A DNA stretch of 64,000 nucleotides from Arcanobacterium sp. S3PF19 (GCF_000758825.1 NZ_JRMX01000013.1:62001-126000); one strand, 5' to 3'. Positions 55,293 to 64,000 are shown, numbered from the stretch's first letter. Notes: generated from the letters alone by a model not told the origin. Made by a program: numbers and translations.

Positions 55293-56540
55293 TCAGTCGG
55301 TAGGCGGGGCGGAGGAGTGGATCTCCGTGCGCGAAGAAAATCTCGTACGGTACTTTGCCCGCATTTTTACGGCCGTTCCGCCCAGTATTACGGATATTGC
55401 CGTTCCCACAATCACGGCAACGCGTGCGTGTGCCTCCACGGGTGCCTCCGGAGGGAATGAAAGTGTGGCAATCAGCAGCGAAACCGTAAAACCGATTCCC
55501 GCGACCAAAGAAATGGGCAGAATATCCATAATCCCGATGGATCTTTCGAGACGCAGCCCGAAAAGTCTGATCATAACCAGTACGCCGAGCGTGATGCCCA
55601 GCATTTTGCCCAGGGGGAGACCGAGATAAACACCCAGGGCAACGGAGTCGGCGAACATCTTTTCAAACCCGCCGGCGTCCACCACGTCTACGCCCGCGGC
55701 AAAAAACGCAAATACGGGCAGCACGAACCCTGCCGAATAAAATCCGATTTTCTCTGTGAAAACTTCGGTCAGCGGGTGGGGTTCGTGTCTCTTCTGAATA
55801 GCCGGGACCGTCATCCCCAGGGCCACGCCCGCAATGGTGGCGTGTATCCCCGACAGATGCATTAAATACCATGCCACGATCCCCACAGGCCAGAGCAGGT
55901 ATGGGCGGAGAATACGTTTCTGCACGAGACATCCGAATACGGCGATCACGGCCAGTGCGCCGAGCAGAGCGTAGAAGTTCAGATCGGTGGCAAAGAATAC
56001 GGCGATCAGAATGATTCCCAGCAGGTCGTCCACCACGGCAAGCGTCATTAAAAATGTTCTTGCCGCAGGGGGAAGTCCTTTCCCGAACAGCCCCAAAACA
56101 GCCAGCGCAAATGCGATGTCGGTAGCTACGGGAATTGCCCATCCGCCGTATTCCGTCGATCCGGTAAGCAGCTGAATCAATGTATAAACCAAAATCGGGC
56201 CCGCCATGCCGCATACGGCGGCGAGAATGGGGACCAGTGCTTTGCGCACGTCACGCAGGGAACCGATTGCGAATTCCTGTTTCAGTTCCAGGCCGACGGT
56301 GAAAAAGAACACGGCGAGCAGGCCGTCGGCCGCCCACTCGGACAAAGGCAGATAAAGGTGCAGTGCGTGCGGGCCGAAAGACAGGGAAGAAAAATCCCCG
56401 TATGCCCCGCGCACGCTCCGAATCGGAAAATTTGCCCATATAAGGGCGATAACGGCGCCGGTAATGAGTACAAGCCCGGCAACCGTCTCGTTTTTCAGTA
56501 CGCGCCGATACCTCTGCATTACGGTTGGCTTTTTTGCCAT
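55293..56540 (-). CDS. nhaA: Na+/H+ antiporter NhaA
   Basis: This 415-residue antiporter has about 12 membrane segments. The family signature region is present: WAADGLLAVFFFTVGLELKQEF, GGWAIPVATDIAFALAVLGL (ion-binding region) and the catalytic Asp pair in TLAVVDDLLGII. GGAAG precedes ATG 56540 by 8 bases; GTG 56549 is in frame. It is the second Na+/H+-antiporter-like gene of the window. Confidence 0.95.
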   Translation of the reverse strand: MAKKPTVMQRYRRVLKNETVAGLVLITGAVIALIWANFPIRSVRGAYGDFSSLSFGPHALHLYLPLSEWAADGLLAVFFFTVGLELKQEFAIGSLRDVRKALVPILAAVCGMAGPILVYTLIQLLTGSTEYGGWAIPVATDIAFALAVLGLFGKGLPPAARTFLMTLAVVDDLLGIILIAVFFATDLNFYALLGALAVIAVFGCLVQKRILRPYLLWPVGIVAWYLMHLSGIHATIAGVALGMTVPAIQKRHEPHPLTEVFTEKIGFYSAGFVLPVFAFFAAGVDVVDAGGFEKMFADSVALGVYLGLPLGKMLGITLGVLVMIRLFGLRLERSIGIMDILPISLVAGIGFTVSLLIATLSFPPEAPVEAHARVAVIVGTAISVILGGTAVKMRAKYRTRFSSRTEIHSSAPPTD

Positions 56541-56705
56541 ATTGACCACTTCCGGGATATGCCTGTTTTTGCTTAACTTTTATCTTCCGGATTATTGTAT
56601 AAAATTTTTCTCCGCCGAATTTTATGCTTACATAATATGGAATGCGGGGTTTGTAAATGGCTGCCGATGACGGGTATGATGGATATGTTTCTTTGTCTTT
56701 GAAAC

Positions 56706-56779
56706 GCCCCCTTAGCCCAATCGGCAGAGGCAGCAGACTTAAAATCTGTCCAGTGTGAGTTCGAGTCTCACAGGGGGCA
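56706..56779 (+). tRNA. tRNA with UAA anticodon (Leu), short variable loop
   Basis: This 74-base cloverleaf has a 7-bp acceptor stem (56706-56712 with 56772-56778), anticodon stem GCAGA/TCTGT, loop CTTAAAA giving TAA, a 5-base variable loop CCAGT, T-arm GTGAG-TTCGAGT-CTCAC and discriminator A. CC follows but not CCA. The anticodon predicts leucine, yet the long class II variable arm is missing and the D-stem is short and irregular. Confidence 0.88.
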
Positions 56780-56914
56780 CCGACTCGGAGCGTGGCGGCT
56801 TTCTCTGCCGCCGCGCGAAAAAGAGGCGGGCGGAATATGCGCTGCGCCGAATTAAATCCCGCTTTGGCCAAACGCATATCCCGCCCGTAAACCGCCTTTC
56901 CGGACTGCTTTCCT

Positions 56915-57700
56915 TCAGACGTCCTTTCTCCGGTAGCGTACCCAGCCGATCACCAGAATTACCGCGACGTAGGCAAGGAAAATACACAGGGCAGTCTGCG
57001 GCGCGCAGTCGGGCGTCTGCAACGTTTCCTTTATTTCCTCCAATTGGCCGGCGGGAGCCGAAGAAACGGCGTAGTTAATGAGATTCCCGGGGAAAAACGG
57101 GGGAAGCGTATCCCGCAGCAGTTTAAGCGGAATAATCTGCAGGATACTGAGCAAAAATATCAGGGAGAATCCCAAAGCGAGTGCCCCGGCAGTGGAACGC
57201 AGCAGATAGCCCAGACCGAGCGTGAAAAGCTGCGCACCGATTCCCGCCAAAAGCAGACAGAGGAATGCCCGTGCGTCCGCGGAGGAAAAAGGAGCGGTTT
57301 TCGCAGCCGTAATATATACCACGGCGGAACATACCGCTTCCAGGATGATTCCGACACCCAGCGCCCAGAGCGCGGAAGCCAGGGTCTTTGCCAGGAAATT
57401 TCGCGTACGCGAAGGGTCGGCAAGGTTGGTGGTGCGTATCGTGTTGAAAGTGTATTCGGAAGTTACGGCGCCGACTCCCATAATCAGGAAAAATATGACG
57501 GGGATATTCCATCCGTCGGTGATCATGCCGAAATGCCGGATGCCGGCAGCCGAATGTTTCACAACCAAGGCACATATTCCCGCATAGAAAATCACGGCAA
57601 GCACTGTGCTGACTGTGATAATGCGCTGTGTGCAAAGTTTCAGGAATTCACTGTGCAGAGACCTGAAAAACGTTATCTTATAATTCTGCGTCTGTGCCAT
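56915..57700 (-). CDS. ABC-2 type transporter permease
   Basis: This 261-residue membrane protein has six hydrophobic segments. N-terminal FFRSLHSEFLKLCTQRIITV and the SEYTFNTIRTTNLADPSRTRNFLAKTL stretch are typical of ABC-2 permeases that pair with stand-alone ATPases of antibiotic/lantibiotic-type exporters. ATG 57700 shares one base with the ATPase stop (TAATG). The substrate is unknown. Confidence 0.88.
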   Translation of the reverse strand: MAQTQNYKITFFRSLHSEFLKLCTQRIITVSTVLAVIFYAGICALVVKHSAAGIRHFGMITDGWNIPVIFFLIMGVGAVTSEYTFNTIRTTNLADPSRTRNFLAKTLASALWALGVGIILEAVCSAVVYITAAKTAPFSSADARAFLCLLLAGIGAQLFTLGLGYLLRSTAGALALGFSLIFLLSILQIIPLKLLRDTLPPFFPGNLINYAVSSAPAGQLEEIKETLQTPDCAPQTALCIFLAYVAVILVIGWVRYRRKDV

Positions 57701-58686
57701 TATCGCGTCCCTTCCGCGGCGGTGCCGTTTCCCGTCTCCGGGGTGTTTCCGTTCTTTTCCGTGTTTCCGGCCACTCTGTAGTCCATGCTGTTTTCCGTCA
57801 GTTCCATGAACACATCTTCCAAAGAAGAATGGGATTCGCTCAGTTCGTGAATCTCCAGGTTCCTTGCATACAGCAGTTTTCCGATTTCGCTGCGCTGTGC
57901 GCCCCGGATTTCGATCCATCCCTGCGGATACCCCTCCGCAGGCTGCCTAAACTCCGGTTCGTATCCCGCCTGCGCGATTGCCTGTAGAATCTGTGTCGGA
58001 TTCGGGCCTTCCACTTTAACGGAAGTATGTGCGCGCGACTGCGTGAAAGCAGAAATAGGCCCCTGCGCAATCAGTTTCCCTTTTCCGATAATCACCAGAT
58101 CGTCTGCCGTAACGGACATTTCGCTCATCAGGTGGGAAGAGATGAATACCGTACGTCCCTCGGCGGCAAAACTGCGCGCCAGTTCGCGCACCCAGCGCAC
58201 GCCGTCGGGATCCAGGCCGTTTACCGGTTCGTCGAACATAAGCACTTTCGGATCTCCCAGAAGGGCGGAGGCAATTCCCAGTCTCTGCCCCATGCCCAGA
58301 GAAAATCCCTTCAGCTTTTTCTTTGCCGCCGATGCGATGCCCGTCATCTCCAATACTTCGTCGACGCGTTTGCGCGAAATTCCGTTTCCGGCGGCAATGA
58401 TCCGCAGATGCTGCCGCGCCGTGCGGCCCGGGTGAAATGCCTTTCCGTCCAAAAGCGCGCCTACCTCGCACAGCGGAGCCTTCATCTCCCGGTAGGGTTT
58501 TCCGTCAAAAAGAACATTCCCGGAGGTGGGCTGGTCAAGACCGAGCATACAGCGCATGGTTGTGGATTTTCCGGAGCCGTTCGGCCCGAGAAAACCCGTC
58601 ACCGCGCCGGGGCGGAGCGTGAAGGAAAGATCGTCCACGGCAACTTTTTTGCCGTATTTCTTCGTCAGATGCTCAACTGTGATCAT
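57700..58686 (-). CDS. ABC exporter ATP-binding protein
   Basis: This 328-residue ATPase has Walker A GPNGSGKST, signature FSLGMGQRLGIASAL, Walker B VLMFDEPVNGLDPDG and switch His in ISSHLMSEM. The C-terminal ~100 residues form a DUF4162-like extension. It is translationally coupled to the following permease. Family relatives give resistance to bacitracin- or lantibiotic-like peptides; the role here is not determined. Confidence 0.92.
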   Translation of the reverse strand: MITVEHLTKKYGKKVAVDDLSFTLRPGAVTGFLGPNGSGKSTTMRCMLGLDQPTSGNVLFDGKPYREMKAPLCEVGALLDGKAFHPGRTARQHLRIIAAGNGISRKRVDEVLEMTGIASAAKKKLKGFSLGMGQRLGIASALLGDPKVLMFDEPVNGLDPDGVRWVRELARSFAAEGRTVFISSHLMSEMSVTADDLVIIGKGKLIAQGPISAFTQSRAHTSVKVEGPNPTQILQAIAQAGYEPEFRQPAEGYPQGWIEIRGAQRSEIGKLLYARNLEIHELSESHSSLEDVFMELTENSMDYRVAGNTEKNGNTPETGNGTAAEGTR

Positions 58687-58893
58687 AAAATAAATCCTTA
58701 AAATCAGCGAGAATATGTGTGCTTGTCATTCAGTATAAAATGCGCTGTGCGGGCAGGCTTTGCGTCTGCGGGACTATTTTCCGTTCGCTCAGGGGATACT
58801 GCGGAATGATGAAAAGAAAATACCTTTAAGATAAAATCAATACGGATAATGCGTATGGTATCGCTTAAAACAGAGCGAAAGGAAAGAAAACAG

Positions 58894-59724
58894 ATGTCGA
58901 ATCCGATTATGGAGAAGAATCCGTATTTTAAGAATGCGGGAATGCGCCCGAATCAAATGGGGCAGACCACGGAATACGGTTTTGACTATGTCGGCCGGTA
59001 TTCCCCGCAGGGATATCGGGAAGCGCAGGCGGATTATGCCGCGCCCGCAGGCACAATGACTTATGCGAATGCGATGAACAGAACGGCAGTTTTGCTGGGG
59101 GTAACGCTCCTGTCCGGAATTGTGACGGCCACGCTGTTCCCGCTTTCCGCGCTGCCGCCGATTGCCGTTTTCGGTTCCCTGGCCGCCTTCGCAGCCGGGA
59201 TCGTAATTGCGCTCCGCCGGGTAATCGCCGCGCCTCTTGCGGTGGGGTATGCGGTTTTGGAAGGCGTATCGCTCGGTGCCCTGACCCGGTACGTGGACGT
59301 TTTTCTCCCCGGTGTGGCACTGCAGGCGGTGATCGCGACTGCGATTATCGTCGGCGTCACGCTTGCCCTGCATTACAGCGGAGCGGTGCGCACAACGCCG
59401 CGCGGAATGAAGATTGCCCTGGCGGCCGTGTTTGGAGCCGTTATTTTCAGTTTTGTGAATATGGGATTCATGTGGTTTGGAAAAACCAATATGCGCACGG
59501 ATATTACGGTGATGGGTCTTCCGCTGGGCGTCGTGATCGGCGTTGTGATGCTTCTTGTTGCCGCCTATATTCTGATCGGCGACTTTGAGGCCGTGCAGTA
59601 TGCGGTGGAAAACCGTGCCCCGGAGAATTTCGGCTGGACGTGTGCGGTCGGAATCGTGATGACCATCCTCTGGATTTATGTCGAGGTGCTGCGTCTGGTA
59701 ATGATTCTTGCCGACAACCGCTGA
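58894..59724 (+). CDS. Bax inhibitor-1/YccA family membrane protein
   Basis: This 276-residue protein has seven hydrophobic segments after a ~65-residue soluble N-terminus. It belongs to the actinobacterial branch of the Bax1-I/YccA family (NRTAVLLGVTLLSG, LEGVSLGALTRYVD, GDFEAVQYAVENRAPE). Family members are pH-dependent ion channels or interact with FtsH; the role in actinobacteria is unclear. ATG 58894 has AAAGGA about 10 bases upstream. The 207 bases upstream hold no gene. Confidence 0.9.
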   Translation: MSNPIMEKNPYFKNAGMRPNQMGQTTEYGFDYVGRYSPQGYREAQADYAAPAGTMTYANAMNRTAVLLGVTLLSGIVTATLFPLSALPPIAVFGSLAAFAAGIVIALRRVIAAPLAVGYAVLEGVSLGALTRYVDVFLPGVALQAVIATAIIVGVTLALHYSGAVRTTPRGMKIALAAVFGAVIFSFVNMGFMWFGKTNMRTDITVMGLPLGVVIGVVMLLVAAYILIGDFEAVQYAVENRAPENFGWTCAVGIVMTILWIYVEVLRLVMILADNR

Positions 59725-59758
59725 TAGAACGCGGCGCGGCAGCGCCGCGCAGTCCTAA

Positions 59759-59806
59759 ATGACGGTGGGGAGGAGAACCCGAACGGGTTCTCCTCCCCAC
59801 CGTCAT
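59759..59806. terminator. Perfect 23-bp hairpin between convergent Bax1-I and FKBP genes
   Basis: The arms (59759-59781 and 59784-59806) are exactly complementary over 23 bp around a 2-base centre. It is located midway between two convergent stop codons (59724, 59838). It lacks a U-tract and probably works as a bidirectional terminator. Confidence 0.75.
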
Positions 59807-59837
59807 GTGCGGCGTAACCGCCTCTGTTTTCGGATTT

Positions 59838-60260
59838 TCAGCGGTAGCGGTGATCGTCGTCGGCGCCGATGATGTCTACCACAAACACAAGCACGTCCGT
59901 GCCCGAAATACCGGCCCGGGGATTTCCGTTTTCTCCGTAGCCTTTGCTCGGAGGGATGGAAATAAGCAGCCGGCTTCCCACCTGCTTACCGACGATTGCC
60001 TGATCCCATCCCTGAATAACCATTCCCACGCCGATTGGAAAACGCGTCGGTTTGCCGCGGAAATACGAAGAATCAAAAATTTCCCCGTTCCAAATCTGTC
60101 CGTGGTAGTTTACTTCTACTTCCTGCCCTGCCTGCACCACAGGGCCGTTGCCCTCTTGCAGTACCTCTACGCGCAGACCTTTCGGCGCGGGTGCATCGGG
60201 GAATGTCAGCTCGGGTGCTTCCCCAAATTTTCCGCTGACGGAGGGGAGTAATACTTCCAT
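59838..60260 (-). CDS. FKBP-type peptidyl-prolyl cis-trans isomerase
   Basis: This 140-residue single-domain FKBP accelerates prolyl isomerisation. Typical stretches: GQEVEVNYHGQIWNGEIFDSS, FPIGVGMVIQGWDQAIVG, SRLLISIPPSKGYGENG and LVFVVDII. There is no signal peptide, so it is cytosolic. GAGGT precedes the ATG. Confidence 0.95.
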   Translation of the reverse strand: MEVLLPSVSGKFGEAPELTFPDAPAPKGLRVEVLQEGNGPVVQAGQEVEVNYHGQIWNGEIFDSSYFRGKPTRFPIGVGMVIQGWDQAIVGKQVGSRLLISIPPSKGYGENGNPRAGISGTDVLVFVVDIIGADDDHRYR

Positions 60261-60291
60261 TGTTTTACCTCATTTTCTGATCTTGCATTCA

Positions 60292-60882
60292 TTAGTTTAG
60301 ATGAACCGGTCCCGCTCCCGGAAGTGGGCAGGCGATTCCCGAAGCGGAGTGGCAGCGGTATCCGTCGGGATTTTTTTCCAGATAACGCTGATGCTTTTCT
60401 TCTGCCGGGTAAAACGGGAAGTGCGCCGCATCGTGCAGTTGCGTAACGATACGCCCTTTTCCGTGGGCGGAAAGAACTTTCCCGTAGGCGGCAATCATAG
60501 TTTTCGCCGTGTTTTTCTGCTCTTCCGTGGTGTGGAAAATCGCACTGCGGTACTGCGTACCGATGTCCCCGCCCTGTCTGTTGAGGGATGTGGGATCATG
60601 GCATTCGAAAAATGTCTGCAAAATTTTCGCGGTATCCGTCCGCTGCGGATCGAATACCACTTTTACCGTTTCCGTGTGTCCGGTAGTGCCCGTGCAGACC
60701 TGCGGATACGTCGGATTTTCCGTATGTCCGCCCATGAATCCCACGGCGGTGCCCGATACGCCCGGCATTTTTGCGTATATTTCCTCCACGCCCCAGAAAC
60801 ATCCCGCCGCGAGATAAATGACGGCGCGCCGCTCGCGCCCGTTTCCGCTCCCGCATTCGCACCCGTGTGTTTCACCGGCCAT
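60292..60882 (-). CDS. msrA: Peptide-methionine (S)-S-oxide reductase
   Basis: This 196-residue enzyme repairs oxidised methionine. The catalytic GCFWGVEE motif is near residue 28. Further conserved pieces are VGFMGGHTENPTYPQVCTGTTGH, FFECHDPTSLNRQGGDIGTQYRS and FYPAEEKHQRYL. A strong GAGGAGG lies upstream. It is in a minus-strand run of stand-alone housekeeping genes with FKBP and greA. Confidence 0.96.
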   Translation of the reverse strand: MAGETHGCECGSGNGRERRAVIYLAAGCFWGVEEIYAKMPGVSGTAVGFMGGHTENPTYPQVCTGTTGHTETVKVVFDPQRTDTAKILQTFFECHDPTSLNRQGGDIGTQYRSAIFHTTEEQKNTAKTMIAAYGKVLSAHGKGRIVTQLHDAAHFPFYPAEEKHQRYLEKNPDGYRCHSASGIACPLPGAGPVHLN

Positions 60883-60987
60883 ATTTTCCTCCTCTGTGCC
60901 GCCTTTGCCCCGGCTGTTCCCTTAAATTGGCAAAAAGAGAGCCGCGGGATTATATTCCTGCAGCTCTCTTTGGTAAATACTGCTTTT

Positions 60988-61461
60988 TCAGAAAGGTTTG
61001 ATACTTTTCACTTCCACCCGGAATTCTTTTCCGTTCGGTGCGATATATGAAGTTTTGTCTCCCACCTTCAGACCCATAATAGCCGAGCCCAGAGGCGCGG
61101 ATTCGGGGTAGACGGCAATATCCATATCCGCCGCGGCCTCGCGGGAACCGAGAGTGAATGTTTTTTCGTTTCCGTTCACTTCCGCGGTGATTTTCAGTCC
61201 GGGTGCGACGACGTCGGCGACGGTGGGTTTTTCCCCTACTTCGGCGTGCTCCAACAGATATGTGAGCTGCTGAATGCGCCCTTCCATCTTGGACTGTTCC
61301 TCGCGCGCGGCATGGTATCCGCCGTTTTCGCTGAGGTCGCCCTCGGAACGTGCCGCTTCGATACGCTCCACGATTTCGCTTCGTCCGGTGGTCTTGAGCT
61401 GTTCGAGCTCGGCAGACAGACGTTCGAAACTTTCTTTGGAAAGCCATGTTGTTTCGCTCAT
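60988..61461 (-). CDS. greA: Transcription elongation factor GreA
   Basis: This 157-residue protein rescues backtracked RNA polymerase. It has an N-terminal coiled coil (about 1-75, KESFERLSAELEQLKTTGR to QLTYLLEHAEV) and a C-terminal FKBP-like domain with PLGSAIMGLKVGD. AGGAG lies just upstream of the ATG. Confidence 0.96.
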   Translation of the reverse strand: MSETTWLSKESFERLSAELEQLKTTGRSEIVERIEAARSEGDLSENGGYHAAREEQSKMEGRIQQLTYLLEHAEVGEKPTVADVVAPGLKITAEVNGNEKTFTLGSREAAADMDIAVYPESAPLGSAIMGLKVGDKTSYIAPNGKEFRVEVKSIKPF

Positions 61462-61639
61462 TTGTTGCTCCTAGTCATGTGTTGCCGCCGGGTGGCGACA
61501 CTGCCTTTGCGCTCCCAATAACAAGAATACACGTGCATTCCACACGTGCTTTTTACAAGTGGAAACAATACCACGGCAGGAAAGAATTAACAATCGAAAA
61601 TTATTTCCCTCCGGTGCGCGTATCCGTTTTGGCGGGGAA

Positions 61640-61672
61640 TACGGGCGGAAAGCGGACGGTCCGCCGCCCGTA
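61640..61672 (-). terminator. Hairpin after the hemolysin-III-family gene
   Basis: A 9-bp stem (61640-61648 with 61664-61672) with a 15-base GC-rich loop lies 8 bases beyond the minus-strand stop at 61680. No U-tract follows. Confidence 0.5.
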
Positions 61673-61679
61673 CGTTTGC

Positions 61680-62354
61680 TCAGCGGACGAACAGTGCGAG
61701 CCAGATGGCCACGGCGTGGCAGGCGAAGCCCGCCACTGTGCCCGAGTGGAAAAATTCGTGGAAACCAAAGTATCTGGGCCAGGGATTGGGCCAGCGCAGT
61801 GCGTAGAACAGGGCGCCGACCGTGTAGCACATGCCTCCGGCCACAAGCAGCCAGACGATTGCCGGATTGCCGTTTCTCCAGAACGAGGGCAGGAACCACA
61901 CCGCCACCCAGCCGAGAGCGATGTATATGGTTACATACAGCCAGCGGGGTGCCTCAATCCAAAATATGTGCATAAAAATTCCCGCCACGGTGCCGCCCCA
62001 GACAATAGCCAGCACGGTGGCGGCCTGCCGGGGAGTGAGCAGCATTACGGAAAGGGGAGTATAGGTGCCTGCAATCAGAAGGAAGATGTTTGCGTGGTCT
62101 GCCCGGCGGAGCACCGCTTTCACCGCAGGCGGCCAGTTTCCGATATGGTATGTGGCGGAAATTCCAAACAGAAGCAGTGCCGCCATTCCGTAGATGAGAA
62201 TACCGACCCGCTGGGCGGCGCTGCCCGCAAGAACCGTCAGTACAACGGTGTTTGCCAGAGTAAGCGGGGCGGTTACGAGATGAATCCAGCCGCGCAGTTT
62301 CGTTTTCCGAAATCCGGCATTAAACATTTTGGTGGCTGTCTTTGGCATATGCAC
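61680..62354 (-). CDS. Hemolysin III family (YqfA/PAQR-like) membrane protein
   Basis: This 224-residue protein has seven membrane segments of the PAQR/HlyIII family. It shows the metal-site pattern: SATYHIGNWPP (His), the ADHANIFLLIAGTYTP stretch and the C-terminal GFHEFFHSGTVAGFACH (His pair). GTG 62354 is chosen because AAGGAA lies 5 bases upstream; ATG 62348 is two codons downstream. Despite its name, family members in most bacteria are not proven toxins. Confidence 0.88.
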   Translation of the reverse strand: MHMPKTATKMFNAGFRKTKLRGWIHLVTAPLTLANTVVLTVLAGSAAQRVGILIYGMAALLLFGISATYHIGNWPPAVKAVLRRADHANIFLLIAGTYTPLSVMLLTPRQAATVLAIVWGGTVAGIFMHIFWIEAPRWLYVTIYIALGWVAVWFLPSFWRNGNPAIVWLLVAGGMCYTVGALFYALRWPNPWPRYFGFHEFFHSGTVAGFACHAVAIWLALFVR

Positions 62355-62565
62355 GGCTGTTCCTTCCCGAAATAACTGACTGCTACCAGTATCGCACTGC
62401 ATGCATCCAATGGAAAAGTTTTGCGTTTTTTCCAAAAAACCATTTAACCGGCGGGTATTTTCCCCGGTTTCGGATTCTCGCGCCAAATGCGTTTTCTTTC
62501 GCCGCACGGTATACTGATCCGTATTACTGCTGTCGGCGTGCGGTTAACCATGCGGAGGAAAGAAA

Positions 62566-63327
62566 ATGGGCGGCTGGAATTTTCTCTACCGGCTTTACGA
62601 GCGCGGTCTGCTCAGAGGATTGGAGGACGCTTCCCTTCCGCGGCACGTGGGCATTATTTTGGACGGCAACCGCCGCTGGGCAAAATCTTTGGGCGTGGCC
62701 GCGTCCTCGGGGCACCGCAAAGGCGCGGATCATGTGCGTGAGGTCTTGGGCTGGTGTGAGGAAACAGGGATTGAAATCGTAACTCTGTGGCTGCTTTCCA
62801 CGGAGAATCTTTCGCGTGCAAAAGACGAACTGAACGAACTGCTCGATATTATTGCGCGCCTGACGGAGTCTCTGGCGGCGGCAAAACGCTGGCGGCTGCG
62901 CGTGATGGGCGACCTGGGACTGCTCCCGCCTCCGCTTGCGCGGCGCATAGCGGGCGCGTGCCGCAGCACTGCCGAAATCGGGGGAATGACGGTAAACGTG
63001 GCAATCGGTTATGGCGGCAGACAGGAAATCACCAGTGCCGTGCGTGGGTATCTGACGGAAAAAGCCATGCAGGGAGCCACTCTTGAGCAGGTTATCGAAT
63101 CGGTTTCGATCTCGGATATTACCGATCATATGTATACCAGCGGGCAGCCGGATCCGGATCTGATTATCCGCACTTCGGGGGAGCAGCGGATGAGCGGTTT
63201 TATGCTCTGGCAGACTGTGCACACCGAATTTTATTTTTGCGAAACATACTGGCCCGATTTCCGCCGGACCGATTTTCTGCGTGCGCTGCGCGACTATTCG
63301 CTGCGTGAACGGCGTCGGGGGAGATAG
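62566..63327 (+). CDS. uppS: Isoprenyl transferase (undecaprenyl diphosphate synthase family)
   Basis: This 253-residue cis-prenyltransferase elongates isoprenoid diphosphates for the cell-wall carrier lipid. Motifs: HVGIILDGNRRWAK (catalytic Asp), GHRKGADHVREVLGWC, LWLLSTENLSR and RTSGEQRMSGFMLWQ. GGAGG lies before ATG 62566. With ispE it marks an MEP-to-polyprenol route. Confidence 0.94.
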   Translation: MGGWNFLYRLYERGLLRGLEDASLPRHVGIILDGNRRWAKSLGVAASSGHRKGADHVREVLGWCEETGIEIVTLWLLSTENLSRAKDELNELLDIIARLTESLAAAKRWRLRVMGDLGLLPPPLARRIAGACRSTAEIGGMTVNVAIGYGGRQEITSAVRGYLTEKAMQGATLEQVIESVSISDITDHMYTSGQPDPDLIIRTSGEQRMSGFMLWQTVHTEFYFCETYWPDFRRTDFLRALRDYSLRERRRGR

Positions 63328-63387
63328 CCCGGCGCGTACGGTTCTGTTTCGCGGCGCTCCGGAAACGGGCCGGCCTCGCGTGTACCG

Positions 63388-64000
63388 TTACAGTGCCCCT
63401 ACGGAGTATTTTTCCGAATAGGCGGCGATTTCTTTCCGGGTGGGCGGATTTGCCCCGCGTCTGGTGACGGTGATGCCGGCTGCGGTGGCGCAGTATGAAC
63501 CCAGGGAGACCAGCGCGGCTTTGGAGATGCGCAGCAGGCCTTTTACGTCTTCCGCGCCGAGCATGGAGATTCTGCCCAGACCGTCGATCAGCGCGGACAT
63601 CAGCGAATCTCCGGCCCCGACTGTGTCTACCACTGTCGCTTTTGCTGCGGGAATGGTCATTTCGTGCTGTCGGGTGAAGAGACGCAGACCGTCTTTCCCG
63701 GCGGTAACGACTACGAGCAAAACCCCGGCGTCCAAAAGCTCCCGCGCGGTTTCGGACGCCGGTCTGTTGCCGTAGAGTGCCGAAAGGTCTTCCGCCGAAG
63801 CTTTGAAAATATGAATCAGCGGCAGCAGGGATGTGATTTCCGCGCGCATTTTTGCAGGTGATCCGGTTACCTGCAGGCGGACGTTCGGATCGTAGGAAAT
63901 GCTTGCGCTGCCGCGGTAAAATTCAAGCCATTCTTTTACGGCGGTATTGCCGGGTTTCAGGTGCGCACCCAGCGATCCGAAATGAAGATGAGCGGGCGCG
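63388..64000 (-). CDS. PfkB-family carbohydrate kinase (fructokinase/ribokinase type), 3' part only
   Basis: The gene runs off the window edge; about 203 C-terminal residues are visible in one open frame. They include LHFGSLGAHLKPGN, SISYDPNVRL, VVVTAGKDGLRLF and the PfkB signature VVDTVGAGDSLMSALIDGLG with the catalytic Asp. The first half, including the substrate-binding lid, is beyond position 64000. Fructokinase is the best guess from the HFGSLGA and DPNVR pattern. It is convergent with uppS, 60 bases away. Confidence 0.9.
   Translation of the reverse strand, partial: APAHLHFGSLGAHLKPGNTAVKEWLEFYRGSASISYDPNVRLQVTGSPAKMRAEITSLLPLIHIFKASAEDLSALYGNRPASETARELLDAGVLLVVVTAGKDGLRLFTRQHEMTIPAAKATVVDTVGAGDSLMSALIDGLGRISMLGAEDVKGLLRISKAALVSLGSYCATAAGITVTRRGANPPTRKEIAAYSEKYSVGAL

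Overview
The window is 64 kb of a chromosome from a mid-GC member of the Actinomycetota, most likely near the Actinomycetaceae (inference). The main support is gene order. It carries the blocks metG-tatD-rpf-ksgA-ispE-ABC-F, tRNA-Gln-glmU-prs-rplY-pth-mfd and eno-ftsB-DUF501-ppx, which are typical of actinobacterial chromosomes. It also has a resuscitation-promoting-factor-like cell-wall enzyme, GabD2- and YkuD-type proteins, many GTG/TTG starts and several genes that look leaderless. No transposase, integrase, phage gene, rRNA operon or CRISPR array was seen.

Layout. 1-3.8 kb: a metal (Zn/Mn-type) ABC importer operon (lipoprotein, ATPase, two permeases) closed by a good terminator. 3.9-6.9 kb: a YuiF/NhaC-type antiporter on the minus strand, divergent from an RsmC/RlmG-type rRNA methyltransferase. 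6.9-15.7 kb: an AT-richer accessory island. Its left part is decayed: a truncated, frameshifted ROK gene and a two-permease sugar ABC system whose second permease is frameshifted and which has no binding protein or ATPase nearby, followed by a MalY/PatB-type aminotransferase. Its right part looks intact: an IclR regulator divergent from an L-fuconate-dehydratase-like enzyme, a GntP permease and a DapA-family aldolase. Together these make a plausible import, dehydration and aldol-cleavage route for a sugar acid. 15.9-18.4 kb: asparagine permease and asparaginase. 18.4-26.4 kb: an L,D-transpeptidase, an SNF2-type helicase with an embedded HhH motif, GabD2-like dehydrogenase, RsmI, and a nicotinamidase-like enzyme with a long acidic tail.

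26.5-44.3 kb: mostly housekeeping. It holds metG, tatD, an Rpf-like enzyme, ksgA, ispE, an ABC-F protein, an ABC exporter pair, tRNA-Gln, a GlmU lacking most of its acetyltransferase domain, prs, rplY, pth and mfd. 44.3-51 kb: a transport/regulatory insert between mfd and eno, namely an ABC ATPase with an unusual substrate-binding-protein/permease fusion, a GlpT-type transporter, and a two-component system whose kinase has no sensor domain. 51-55.2 kb: eno, ftsB, DUF501, ppx/gppA. 55.3-64 kb: NhaA, a tRNA with a UAA anticodon but a short variable loop, another ABC pair, a Bax1-I protein, FKBP, MsrA, GreA, a hemolysin-III-family protein, UppS and the 3' part of a PfkB sugar kinase cut by the window edge.

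The points most worth a second look are the SBP-permease fusion, the truncated GlmU, the shared GTTAC-type direct-repeat arrays upstream of the rpf-like gene and glpT, the fuconate-type cassette with its candidate IclR operator, the 28-bp perfect hairpin at 47.8 kb, and the short UAA tRNA.
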